Source: Antedon mediterranea
Taxonomy: Eukaryota; Echinodermata; Crinoidea; Comatulida; Antedonidae
Assembly (NCBI RefSeq): GCF_964355755.1
Contig: NC_092671.1
Coordinates: 7,079,001-7,143,000 of the forward strand
Direction: 5' to 3'
DNA length: 64,000 nucleotides
Numbering within the stretch: the first letter of the stretch is position 1; each line of letters opens with the position of its first letter. This document shows, in pieces, positions 39,382 through 51,900 of the stretch. The notes under the pieces were generated by a model. The model made no database searches. It saw only the letters and a list, made by a program, of their open reading frames with translations, and was not told where the DNA came from. The translations under genes were made by a program, and so were the position numbers.

Positions 39382-41093
39382 GTGTTAATACGAAAGAGCG
39401 AAACTCTAAAAAATTTTTTATCGTGGCATTCTATAATGGTAATGGTTAGAGAGTATCTAAAAAATAAATAATATATAACAATTTATTTAGCAACTTCGAA
39501 TGACGTAAAAATGTAGTGGTACGGTCTGACATCATACCGTAATTAATCTAGTCGTGTTTAACTATTCTAAACACAAACATGTTGTCTTATTAACGGCCGT
39601 ATATAAAGGGTAAAACAACCTAAACTAAACAACTAATTTAAAATAACACAATTAATTTGAGACTGGTGGTAGAAATGACGAGATTTTAAAATAAAAACTA
39701 TTAAAAAGTCAACTTTTGTGAAATTTCCTTTTTTTCCATTTGTTTGTCACATCTGCAGAATAAATGAGCTGTACATTTTTTTTCTAGCATTGATGTTACA
39801 TGCGTATTCATTCTTAATTAAATTAAAAAGTTCTATTCTGTATAGGTTCCATATCGTTTTTTGTACATTTTCGTTTTTCAACGTTATTTTATATACATGA
39901 TTTATATATTGAAAAACAAAAAAACAGAAATTAATTCATAGATGAGTTTGCTATTTTTTCTGGCTGAATTGTATTAAATGTATAAAGCATATGATTTTCG
40001 TTTTCTACTTCTATTATACATTTTTGGCAATTATCACTATCAGCTAATTTCCATAGTTTTAATTTTTCCTACATGCTATAATTCTGTGTAACAATTTAAA
40101 GTTGAATTGGGCAACTTTTACAACATGTTTGGTGTTTATAACTTTGTATTAAACATGATTTTTTGGTATTTGTTTAGTGAGCATTTCTACTTGTTTCAAG
40201 TTCAAACATAGAAACAATTGTTGTAACAATTGAAAGTTTTTACGTGCTTATTAGTAAATTTCAGAATGAAGAGATTAATACATGTTTGTGGAAAACATTT
40301 AAAATACGAACACTCACTATAATTGCAAATTTTTTCGTAATATTTTCGAAGAAACCATTCCCGTCAGTCAGCCAACACCCGCTGAAGACGGAGAATGGTT
40401 TCTCCGAAAATATTACCTTTATTTTAAATAGTAAATTCCACTTTCGTTCTGTTGTTGAAATAATAAATTTCATTTCTGCCCACTTGAATAAAAAAAGTCT
40501 GGGGGTCACTTCATCAAGCCTAGATATCAACGTGATAAATGGTATAAAGGAACATTCAAGTGTGAACAAATTTTATCCTACAAACAAAAACTTATTACTT
40601 ACTCACTATGGACTGTTTTGATCATAATTCAATGATTATCTGACGGCGAATTACAGTATTAAAACATCGGCCGAGATTGACAGTCAAATGGAAGTCATTG
40701 TAAATACCAGCCTATATTGCCAAAATAAAGTTTTGATTATTTGACAGTGATTTATTATAATACCGACCGAGGTTGACAGTAAGAACAACATCATTATTCA
40801 TTAAACAAGATTTTACAGATTACCGTCTATACATGCATCTCAATAATACTGTATTTATCAGGCAATGTTTTCGACTCTCTTCTCCCAGACGTGCTTTGGG
40901 GTTTGTAATTTACAAAATACCAAAAATGTCAGCCTCTAGAACTATCTGGGGATATAGCTGGCTAAAAATATAGATTTACTATTCTAGGTATTCAAGTATA
41001 ACCACGCCACCTAGCTTTTATGGGATTGGTGGTTGTTAAATTTCTTTATTTTAAGCCTATAACAACGCATAACACTGTAATTGACCTCAAATC
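39382..41093. other. 3' flank of the first esterase-like gene
   Basis: It contains a polyadenylation signal AATAAA at 39463-39468, AT-rich sequence, and a strong hairpin at 40338-40415. Two overlapping open frames on opposite strands (about 40244-40621) owe their length to that hairpin and its AT-rich surroundings and are not supported as genes. Confidence 0.55.
40338..40415. repeat. Near-perfect hairpin, about 28-bp stem
   Basis: taatattttcgaagaaacca at the left pairs with tggtttctccgaaaatatta at the right, continuing inward through attcccgtc and gacggagaat. The loop is about 20 bases. There are two or three mismatches or bulges. Confidence 0.85.
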
Positions 41094-42094
41094 CCGTAAG
41101 AAAAAATCTATAGAATTTCTATAAAAAAATTCTATAGAAATTATATACAAATTCTATATATTTTACTATTAGATTTTGTATAGAAACAACTTTAGAAATA
41201 ACTTTAGAAATAGCTTAAGAAATAGCTTTAGAAATTCTTTAGAATATCTTTAGAGTTTCTTTAGAATTTCTTTAGAGTTTCTTTAGAGTTTTGTATAGAA
41301 TTTCTAAAGGTTTATCTATACAGTACAGTTATCTTCTATTCTATTCTAAATGATTCCGATAGTATATAGAGGTTTATATCAATTTTATAGATATATCTTT
41401 ATATCTTTAGAATTTTTAAAGAGCTTACAGACTTTTTATATAATTTCTTATATAGAGTTTCTAAAAGTCTATAAAAACTCTTTAGAGATTCTATAAAAAT
41501 CTATAAAACCCTTATCGATATTTTTTATAAGATATCTCTATACAATCACACATAATTTCGAAATATTACGTAATTTTACAAAATAGACTCTTTTATACAA
41601 CTTTTATTTAACAAGTATACTTATAATATAACTAACACATTGTAGGCCTAAAAATCCCTCCGATAGAATCTTCAGTTAACCATGTCCTTTCTAATTATTA
41701 TTTTCGTTAACATTTATTTTCCCACCGAACCACGGGCAGGTTTGGTATTGCAAGTGTACTATCCAACGAACGACGTATGTCAGCACTGCATAATGTTGCA
41801 TGTTATTCGGAAACTTTCTATGCCTATACCTGAGACAACAATACAAAGGTTCTGAAAAGAAAGAAAAACACACATAGCCTAGTACTAGTAGTTAGTAGGC
41901 CTAAAGGCTGGTTTGATGTATAAGTAACAATTCATAATCATATTCATATTGAGTTAAAATATTACTGTTGTGTAGACTACCCTAGTACTGCCCAGTAGTA
42001 GCCTATCCCTAAACTACTAGCTAGCCTATATAAATAGGCCTAGGCTAAGCTAGGCCTAGCCCTACCTAGCTAGGCTAGGTAGGCCTAGGTCCTA

Positions 42095-45000
42095 GGCGAT
42101 TATTATTCAAAGTGATGTTTTATTGAGGAGGCGTTTATTCAAATAAATACCATCATAATACATTATTTAAATTAAACATCTCTTGAAACTAACTTCCGCG
42201 ACAGTGTAGGCCGTTTAGGCCCAAGAAGGAAGATGTTTTAGACGGCTTGCAATATGGGCCCTAATGGGACACAGATAGCCTACAGTTATTCCTGCCAGCT
42301 TACTCAATAAAACTCGGCTATCGGGATTTTATTTTTTAACTACTGTACCTTCACACGCGCGGTCCGATCCGAAAATAAACAAAAAACGAAAATAGCTATA
42401 GCCACTAACGACCAACTTAACTGAAACCAGGTAGTTGCAAGGTGAACCTGTGAACTCATCGTGAATTACTTTGACCGCGTACAATTGAAATTAAGTTGAA
42501 GATCTACCGATGAATCAGAAATTTTGTTTTAAAACTCTTTATAATATATTCCTAGGATAGAAATATGGAACAATATCGTAATAGTGAAAACTGTTTTACA
42601 TTTTGCGGTACACCTGAGATATTTCAGGTAGGTATCCAAGGCAGAAATTTGTTCCAAAGTTTTTCCATTGTGCTCGCCTATGTCAGAATTAACCATAATT
42701 TATATATAGTTCTAAATTACAGATCTCATTTCTTTTTATCAAACTGAAACTTGACAGGAGACAGGACCACAATATAAAACAAGTGCATTTATACCTTATT
42801 GTGAAATCCTGTATAAATATGGTAAATAATAAATGCGTTATTGCTATGTAATTCAATGTCTGAACCTTCAGGGCCATAGTCACCAGTATGGTTGGTAAGT
42901 TTTCAACCTGTCAACTTTTGACAGAAGCTTGAAGGAAATACAGATACAGCTCTGCCACGCCTATAAATAACCTTGTAAATGAATGAACCTCTACTTCTCA
43001 TCTTCTACAATCTCAACCAGTTTCATTAGATATGTACCCCCTACAGACAGACCAGCAGCATTATACACTGGTTTGATGAGTGCACATGGTTGTGGTATAA
43101 AAACTCATGTACTAGGAAAAGACAAGAATGCCTGGTGATGACTCTTGCCCGAGATGAGTGGAGGTGGACAGAGATGACATCGAAAAGCAATTATTATGTC
43201 GGCCCGGTGAACTATATGGCTTTTGGACATGTAGCACTGTGAAAATAGTTTTGAGGCAAGTGCTTTTGTTGAAACTGAACTTGTATTACCTATACAACCA
43301 GTGACACAAATATCTTAAATGGAAAACATCTCTAAAGGACAAAAGCACACTAATTCTGCTTTCTCTCTACAACTTGCTTCTACAAAGGCAGACAGAGAAA
43401 GAGATTCTAAGTTAAGTATCATTTTGTTTGAAAGAGGCTGATCATAAATATATTAACTTGAATACAGAGAGTCGACGAAATCTAAATGATGTGGTTAAAC
43501 TATATCCCTATATATGTATATGAGAGGACATGTATGTGTGGGACTTGCTGGATTTACATCAATTGATCAGGATCATTGAGCGTGGTATCATTGGAATAAC
43601 ACAAATGAATGATTTCATCAGAGCTGGCAAATCTAGTTAACATTTAAAGAGAGATGATATCCCGATTAATGAAGAATGCTGCAATTCGCACAAAGGTGTT
43701 TGTTGGCCATAGCATGATGAAATTGGACAGAAAATGTTTGAGGCATTGGTAAAAGTCTTGTAGGAGGAAAACTGTCTATATGGGATCCTAAGAAAAAGAC
43801 GAATATTGGCAAAACATATATATGACGGTGAATACAGGTGACAAACTTATCAAAGTAAAAGAAGAGAGATTATTTGCCGGTGAAATGAGGTATTTCAGTT
43901 ATTTTGCCAATTTGTTTCTGAACAAGGTTGTTGGGAACGCATATCAGTCTGTGGAAGTTCGATGGATACAGTAGTAGAGAACGAAGGAAGGTCAACTTAC
44001 TGTATCGCATTCAAGATTAGAAATATTTCATTGAAGGACTTTTGGCAGAGTTAGTTGTCTTTTAACTGAAGAAGTTTATGAGATGTTTTAATATGAAGAA
44101 GTGTACTGTCAGTACTGTAGACCTCCTGATGGTCAACATTTTGTGTTAATCACCATGTTGTTGTCATAAGCATATCATTTTGTATATTTTAATCTAATTC
44201 TATTTAACTTATACAAGTTTTAATAAGAAATTTAACCCATTTTTTAAAAATGGCGGCCATTTTAAAATTCAAAATGGCGGCCATTTTGTGTTAATCACCA
44301 ATGTTGTTGTCATAGGCCTATCATTTTATGTGATTTCAATCAACGTCATAACTTGCACATGTTTTAATAAGATATTTAATCCATTTTTTTAAAATGGCGG
44401 CCATTTTGAAATTCAAAATGTCAGAATACTAATGAATATAGGTTTATAATAATTCTTATATAGCAGAGAACCCATATGAACTTAAAATATTATTCATAAT
44501 GGGTGTTACTTTGTCCAATATGGTACATTTATTGGATATTTTACGTATTGGCGGCCATCTTGGATTTGACATCTTTAAGATTTTTTTTAAAAATGGCAAC
44601 ATATTTTTTTCATTACTTTACATCCTAAAGACACTAAATCAGCTGGAATTTTGCTTTTAACAAAAAAATGACACGAAATTACAAAGTGGCCTACACTATA
44701 GGGTCTGACCACCTCGGTCGGTATGACTACCTGTAGGCTAGGCCTAGTAAAAAAAATATATATCACAAGAATGAGTATTCCGCGATTTTTGCATGAGAAA
44801 TTTGTAACAGAGAGCTCCAGTGAGTGATGCCCGCCCTCATAAGGGCGGATGCATACATACTAAATAAGACTTGATTTAATAGATATTATACATGTCACAT
44901 CTATATATAAATTATGGTTATTTCTGACATAGGCGAGCACAATGCAAAAACTTCGGTACAAATCTCCGCCTTGGATACCTACCTTATCTATCCGAGATGT

Positions 45001-45790
45001 ACCGCGAAACGTAGATTTGATAACATTAGTGTTCACGCCGACGCTATTGTTCCATATTTATATTTTAGGAAGATATTATAAAGAGTTTTTTAACAACATT
45101 TATGATTTCAACATTAGATTTTCCTCTCAATTTCAATTCTTCCCGGTCAAAGTAATTTCCGGGTTTAAGATAAGTTCACCTTGCAACAACTTTAGTTTCA
45201 AATATTTTCTCTCTTTTAAACACAAGGGAGCAGTTAAAATAATAGATTTGACCCTAAAGGTGACTGGAAACAGGCACTTTCCATCAATCAATACAGTGTC
45301 CCTTTGGAAGACGAAAAAAAAAATCAGATAGTAGGAGTGGTTGGCCATTAGTCATAGCCATTTCAGTTTTTTGTTTATTTTAAAACATACCACGCGTGTG
45401 TGAAGGTACAGTAGTTAAATTATACTGCAAATTAATAAAGATAAATTAAATATACGTCATAAAGAATCAGAATATATTGTGGGGAATAGTATTATAAAAT
45501 TACATAGGGAGATTTGATGATAAGACATTTTTCGAGTGAAATCCCGATAGCTGAGTTTTATTGAGTAAGCTTGCAGGAATTACTGTAGGCTATCTTCCTG
45601 TGTCCCGTTAGGACCGAGATGTCTGCCCATGTTGCAAGCCATAATGTCTTCTTTCTTGGGCCCACTCTGTTACGGCAGTTTCAAAAGATGATTAAATTAA
45701 ATAATGTATTAATAATTATTAGGATGGTATTCATTTGAATAAACGCCTCTCCAATAAAACATCACTTTGAATAATAACCCCCCCCCCCCC
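42095..45790. mobile_element. Inner fold-back with 0.6-0.9 kb arms and 2.2-kb centre
   Basis: The left arm (42095-42725) includes ttcaaagtgatgttttattg, tctcttgaaac and gtgctcgcctatgtcag. The right arm (44885-45790) carries the inverted forms (caataaaacatcactttgaa, ctgacataggcgagcac), with about 400 extra bases at 44990-45390. The centre shows exon-like pieces (ATG frame 42565-42627 ending CAG|GTAGGT; 42872-42894 between CAG and GTAAGT; an open frame of about 60 codons at 43062-43241) that do not join into a frame I can defend. The nature of the captured sequence is unknown. Confidence 0.55.
44090..44425. repeat. Two tandem copies of a roughly 170-bp unit with ATGGCGGCCATTTT
   Basis: ttttgtgttaatcaccatgt, then gttgtcataagc, tcattttgta, ttttaataagaaatttaa, and then aaaatggcggccatttt. 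This appears once at 44139-44290 and again, diverged, at 44283-44420. The GGCGGCCATTTT phrase occurs three times. Confidence 0.7.
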
Positions 45791-45793
45791 CCC
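45779..45793. repeat. Poly-C run
   Basis: About 15 consecutive C residues directly after the right arm of the inner fold-back. Run length is prone to sequencing error. Confidence 0.8.
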
Positions 45794-46621
45794 AACCCAA
45801 CTATCTAATAAACGTCCATCCATATTATTTATAATAACAAAATTATACTATTTGTAGTAGAATTCACCGCACTGTTATCTACAATTTACCAAGCATTTGT
45901 TATTCTTTTTTAGCACTTTTCATATCTATTAGAGGATTTCATTTGATTATAAATGTTACCATATTATTAAAACTAAAAAATTTAACATATATCCCTCGAA
46001 TAAGCACCTCCCTCAAATGACCTCCGCCTCCCCAAAGGGCCCTACCAAACAATAAAAACTATACTTTAAAATGTTATTAATCATCTAAAACACTGTGAAA
46101 CAAAGTAGTTTAGTTTTACGAATGTCAAGCATTTTCAATAATGGTAACCGACAGAAAACGTATAAGGAGAACGTTATCATTCCGAGAACCATCGTCTACA
46201 CATCCTAGAGGGGGAGCGAGCGAAGCGAGCTCACCGTACCCTCTAGTTATATAGAATTATGATAATAGTTTTTGCAATTGTAAACTATTTTATAATACAT
46301 ATGTATTAACAAACTAGTGTACATTCACTTTTACAGACAATTATTTACTAACATGCTAAGTTAGTTCACAAAAAAGGCCTAACACAGCAACACCAAAAAT
46401 CAATGAATCGTTACTCAGCACGGCCTATTCTTTACCATTGCCGTGTACTACTAGTCTACGCCCGGTAAATTAAGTATTGCTTTTATGATATAAATTAGTA
46501 TAAAATACATGTTATTAATAGGACAAAATGTTAAATGTCATTAACATTTATTTGTTTTCAAGAAACAAGTTAAATATAGGAATATTATTAATGATCCTTC
46601 GTGAAAACGCGTAAACACTAA

Positions 46622-47535
46622 CACGCCCGGTCGTGATTTTTTTTTTCGTACATAAGTTGGGGACCCCCTCATGAAACGTCACAAAATAAACATGAATAAT
46701 TCATCAGTTAAATTTTCTTGTTCCGTGTGCACCCAAGCGTATAGCAACAAGAAGTGATTGCAGTAGTTTACACAAGTGCGGTACGATTCTAGGCCTATCT
46801 CCGCTGTGGTTGCCGCGTGCGATTTCATAATAGAATAGCGGCGTTTTGTGTGGATTGTCGAAATAATCAGCCTTTAGTTTATGGTGTGTTTAATATAATT
46901 TATTACTAAAGAATTACGTGTTAAAATTATAGTTTCTATTGATACTATTAGGCCTAATTACTATTCTCTAAACCCATGTCTATTCTAGTAGTAGCTGTGT
47001 TGGTGTGTGTGACGTGTGTGTTAGAGTCAGCAAAATTAAACAATAAACATTACACAAAAATACATTTTTTATTCTCGTGGGTCTAACCTTCCCATCTCAT
47101 GTGTTCATATACGCGCAGTTCCTTTGATTACATGCATATTGTTTGATAATAAAATAGCAGAATTAAAAAAATACAGTACACAAATTATACACATTCTTTA
47201 TTCTTGTGGGTCTAAGCTTTCTTTGGGCTATGTCCAATGAATTACTACTTTGTAATGTCTTGCCTAGCTGTCGATTAGCCTCGACTCGACACATTTTGCA
47301 TAGTGGTGTGTGTGTGTGTGAAGAAGAGTGCGCGAAGGCAATCACGTGAATTGACTTAGAATCCTAGGCCTACTGTAAAAGTATCGTATCGCAGTTGTGT
47401 AATCACTTCTTGTTGCCACGGAACAAGAAAATTTAACTGATGAATTATTCATGTTTATTTTGTGACGTTTCATGAGGGGGTCCCCAACTTATGTACGAAA
47501 AAAAAAAATCGCCGCCCGGTCACGCTATCGTAGCG
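46622..47535. mobile_element. Inverted-repeat element with about 140-bp arms inside the composite region
   Basis: The left arm holds cgcccggtcgtgattttttt, acataagttggggacccc and ctcatgaaacgtcacaaaat. The right arm holds the inverted forms (attttgtgacgtttcatgag, ggggtccccaacttatgtac, cgcccggtcac). Both arms include ttaaattttcttgttccgtg or its inverse. The roughly 600-base centre has no supported gene. It repeats ttattctcgtgggtctaa-like sequence twice (about 47069 and 47197). Confidence 0.75.
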
Positions 47536-48926
47536 CCCGGTTGATAAAGCAAACTGTTTATACGGCAGTTTTTACTAAATAAATTGCATAAAACAAACAA
47601 TTAAATATCCAAATAGTATTTAACATGATGTTGGCATGTAGTTGATAACATTTTTTATCATGAAAATACTACCGGTGGTCTAGCCTTTGATTATTGGAAC
47701 CGTCACAAAAAGTTGTATACATCCCAGATACATCCACACTTATGGCGGCGCCCTACCACATGGACAATATTACTGTTACAGGGAAAATCGCGGATTACTC
47801 ATTCTTGTGATATATATTCTTTGGCCTACTAGCCTAGGCCTCCTAAGAGCTAGCTACACACTATTTACAATGAAAATGGCGTGCCAATACTCGAACGTCA
47901 CGAGAAGGGTGCGCGTGTGTGTGTTACAAAAAGCGCGCGGCCCCTTGATTGGCTAAAAAAGTTGTCTGCAAACACATATCATACATATTCATTAACTCGT
48001 TTAATAGATTTATATTCTATAGAATATAAATTAATTGTGTTTTAAGTTGTGTTTTTGATTTTTTTAAAGATTAAAACTTTAACCGTGTAATCATTTTCCC
48101 ACGTGGCCATGCATTTAAAAAACTGGCCACTTTCTAATACAGTTTCTATAGAAGTCTATATACAATGAGTACTTTTTAAGGCTCTATCAGTATCAATTTA
48201 ATCTATAGAAATATAGAAAATCATTTAGAACTGTATATAAAATAAAGAAAATATATATAAAATCTCTATACAAAATCTACAACAACTCTATCAAAAAGTC
48301 TATCAGATGTCATAGAATAAATATAGAATCTGTAATGGCTATCATTATAATTTAATTATGTAATTTTAAAATTTAATTTATAGATAGTTCTATAGACTAA
48401 ATTTATATAATTTATATTGCCGTCAGAATTTCTTAGATTAAACATTTTATAGAAATTCTAGAAATTCTTATAGAGAATTTCTAGATTAAAAAGTTTATAG
48501 AAATTTTATATATTATTCTTTATATAGAATGTATATAGGTTAAAAAGTTTATAAAATTCTATATATTCTCTATATAAAATTTCTATAGATTAAAAAGTTT
48601 ATAGAAATTCTATACATTCTCTATATAGATTCATTTCTTTAGAATTTATTTATATATAAATATCTATATAAAAACATGGTTCTATAAACATTTCTATGAA
48701 CTCTATAAACACTCTATAGAATTTCTATAGAATTCTATCAAGTATTTTCCTACGGGATGGTTTTATATTACAATTTATTCAAGCAGAGACACAATGTTAT
48801 TCACACATATAGACACAATTATTGTAATCTGATTTGCATTGGCCTTACATAACAATAAACTCGACAACACCGTAGCCATTGCTGCAGCACACAGGAGAAG
48901 TATTTACACCAAGCACATTCTGCAAA

Positions 48927-51900
48927 ATGTTTTGTTGGAGAACAAGTAGCTGTATTTTATTTCTTCTTCTGTCAATTATCGTATGTTCCTGTTATGGAGA
49001 AGCTCCTATAGTTTCTACTACATATGGCGACGTGTTGGGTGAAAGAATCTATTTTTCTGAAAATCAATATTTAAACTACAGCGGTAACTTTAGCCATTTC
49101 AAAGGGATTCCTTATGCTAAGCCTCCAGTAGGTGACCTTCGTTTTCGTCCTCCCGAAGCAGTAGAACCATGGTCAGATGTCTACAATGCAACTTATTACA
49201 GGAGTTACTGTCCGCAGAGTGCTGGAGGTTCTGAAGATTGCCTTTATATAAACGTGCTAGTTCCAGACAATAACGTAAGTTGAGATTTAGGTTTGCAATA
49301 CTGTATATGCTATTATAGTAATTTATTGCTGGTATAGGCCCCGATTATAGGGTCGGAGGTTAAGCAAGCAGTAGGATTCATACAAGGCTCCGATCTACAA
49401 AGCCTACAACTAAACTCTATTTTCGTAAGCCGGATACCAAATGTCATTCTCAACACCAATCCCTATTCGAGGGGGAGCTATAGTAGGCCAACTGCCAAAT
49501 TCTAATGTATATATGTTATTTTCTGACTTAACACGTTCGGTAAATCAATCGCATTGCATGTTACGTAATATTATTATTATTATTTACTTTTATATATCAT
49601 TACATATTTACTTATATATCATATATTTAAATTATATTATTAAATATTTACTTATATATATTTTATTGTTCCAGCTGTACACGTATGAAAAAACTTTACT
49701 ATTAAGTGAATGTAAGCATTTATAACAATATTTATCGAGATCGATCACCATTGGTAGGATGAATCTTTGTCTAAGAATAATAAAAAAAACATTAGAAATG
49801 CCTTGCTTATAATTTTTTCAATAATTAAAACATTTTCTACCCCTACAGTTAACCGATGTCGCAGTTTTAGTTTATTTCTATGGCGGACAGTATATCGCAG
49901 GTTCTGGAGCTGAAGCTTATTACTGGGGCGTACCACTGCTAGCAGCTTCTGGCGGTGACGTCATTTACGTCACATTCAACTACAGATTGGGAGTTCTTGG
50001 ATTTCTATCAACAGGTTGGTAATTGCAAGAAATTAGGGAAAACGATCCTTTAAAAGTTTGGTTAGTTTTTACAGCCACGTGTAATAAACTTTTTTGCACA
50101 GTCATCGGGATAAAATTCTTTTACTAATAAAGATATTTTCTTTTTTTGTATTTAGGTGATGACATAGCTCCTGGTAATTATGGGTTGCTAGACCAAAGCA
50201 TGGCGATACAATGGGTATATAACAATATCAAAGGTAAAACCATTGTAAAACATAGAAAAATAGAACAAAAATGATGGATGGTTTAAAATAGGAAACCATT
50301 TGAAAACATTTCTGGTTATAAATAATTAATTAAAAACAGATTTGGTTTTAGCGCCGTTTTTACCTTCATTTCATGTGCTGCGGTGGGATATAAGTAAGGC
50401 AGGGCTTAAATAAAATATTGTTTGATAGCCCTGGGCTAGGTCAGTTTCGTTTTCTATATGACAGACAAATTCTTCTCACAACCTTTTCTATGCTGAATGC
50501 ATTTTGTGCTTAATTTTAAAGCTTTTGGCGGAGATCCATATAAAATAACAATAGGCGGTATAAGTGCTGGCTCTGGTAGCGTCAGTGCTCAACTGTTGGC
50601 GCATTCTGAAGACAATCTTTTCCAGAGAGCAATTATGCAGGTACTGTATAGTAAAAAAAATATATATACAAGCAAAATAAAAATAAATTTTGTAACAAAC
50701 ACATAAACGGAAATTCCACAGAAAGTCTCAAATGATAAATCATAATAATCATCCTAATCAAAATGATATAATTGTCGAAACATTCAAATATATAACTGTT
50801 AACAATGATCTCAGTATATCGTCATTTTATAATTGTGTTGGTGAACCTTCGGAAACTGAGGTTTCTATTCCTATAATGTTAAAGATCATAAAACGTGATT
50901 GAACAAAAGACTTCCATCTCATTCACTTTGATCCTAATAAAAATGCATTCTCTATCATAGTTTTCAAACACTCTTATAAACCCATCTTTTTTCTTTTTTT
51001 CTCTCAGCGCTTTGGGACAATTTTTTGACTGATAAATCGAACAACATTACATTGAACTATAATATCTCAATACTTTGATACATGTTGGATTTAATATGTA
51101 TAACAATTGTATTGCTATTATTACAGAGTGGTTCAATGTTTGAACGTTCTGCCATGATTGAACTCAACATATCACGTGCAGTTGACGCCAATAGGCAAGT
51201 GGCTTCTATATTAGGGTGTGAGACGACGTCATCATCATACATGATCACGTGCATGCGCAACGCTAGTGTAAATGATATTCTAGCAGCCACGGGTGAGGTA
51301 AGTTTGACTAATGACAAACGACTTGTGTTCTACGTAATAAAGTGGTGGTGTAGAAATTTGATATGATTTCATTTCATGCGCGCTTTTTTCGTCTTGCTGA
51401 CAAAAATTAACATAGGTATCGATTCTAATGTACAAAACAGAAAACACAATATTAAAACAAATCGTTTAATTTCAAAGAAAAGTCTATAAAAAATTCATTT
51501 TGCTGTAGTAGGAATTAACAGTTAGATTAAGATTAACTTATTACATTTTTTATCAACATGATTGGGTTTAAAATAGTTAGGCCTACATTTGATAGTGTAG
51601 AAAGAACAATTCATTTTACCAATATACTATTTAACGTAGCCTAAATAAATAATAAATGTAAATTACTAATTTAGAAACATTTAGGTCACTAGCATAGGCC
51701 TACTGTTTGTTTTTAGATGATTAACCAATGTTGTTCTCATGAAGGTGACACAGAGATATAATCTTCCGAGAAGGTCTCCTGTGTTTTATCCAGTTGTAGA
51801 TGGAAAGTTTATTCCAGATCATCCGCAAAATCTCATTAAACGAGGAGAATTTAGCAAAGTTGATGTTATTCTCGGCACAAATCTAGATGAAGGAACATAC

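Larger units (their letters stand above)
41094..48757. mobile_element. Nested fold-back transposon-like region between the two esterase-like genes
   Basis: The outermost ends are inverted: ATCCCGTAAGAAAA at 41094 and TTTTCCTACGGGAT ending at 48757. Inside each end is roughly 500-640 bases of degenerate tctatagaatttctatag repeats (41107-41570 and 48119-48745). Further inverted pairs lie within: about 42095-42365 with 45390-45790; about 42610-42720 with 44885-44990; 44735-44860 with 47700-47840; and 46622-46760 with 47385-47535. I recognise no transposase, integrase or polymerase. No target-site duplication is obvious. It is best read as one long-armed element with later insertions, but several neighbouring elements are possible. 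Confidence 0.6.

Noticed and set aside
40244-40621. 125-codon plus frame and 102-codon minus frame
   Set aside because: They overlap on opposite strands around the hairpin; composition is AT-driven and no domain is seen.
44942-45331. 129-codon plus frame
   Set aside because: It starts inside an arm of the fold-back and matches nothing I recognise; the opposite strand is also open.
41094-48757. Polinton or other self-synthesising element
   Set aside because: Long inverted ends fit, but the span is too short and no polymerase, integrase, protease or capsid-like gene is recognisable.
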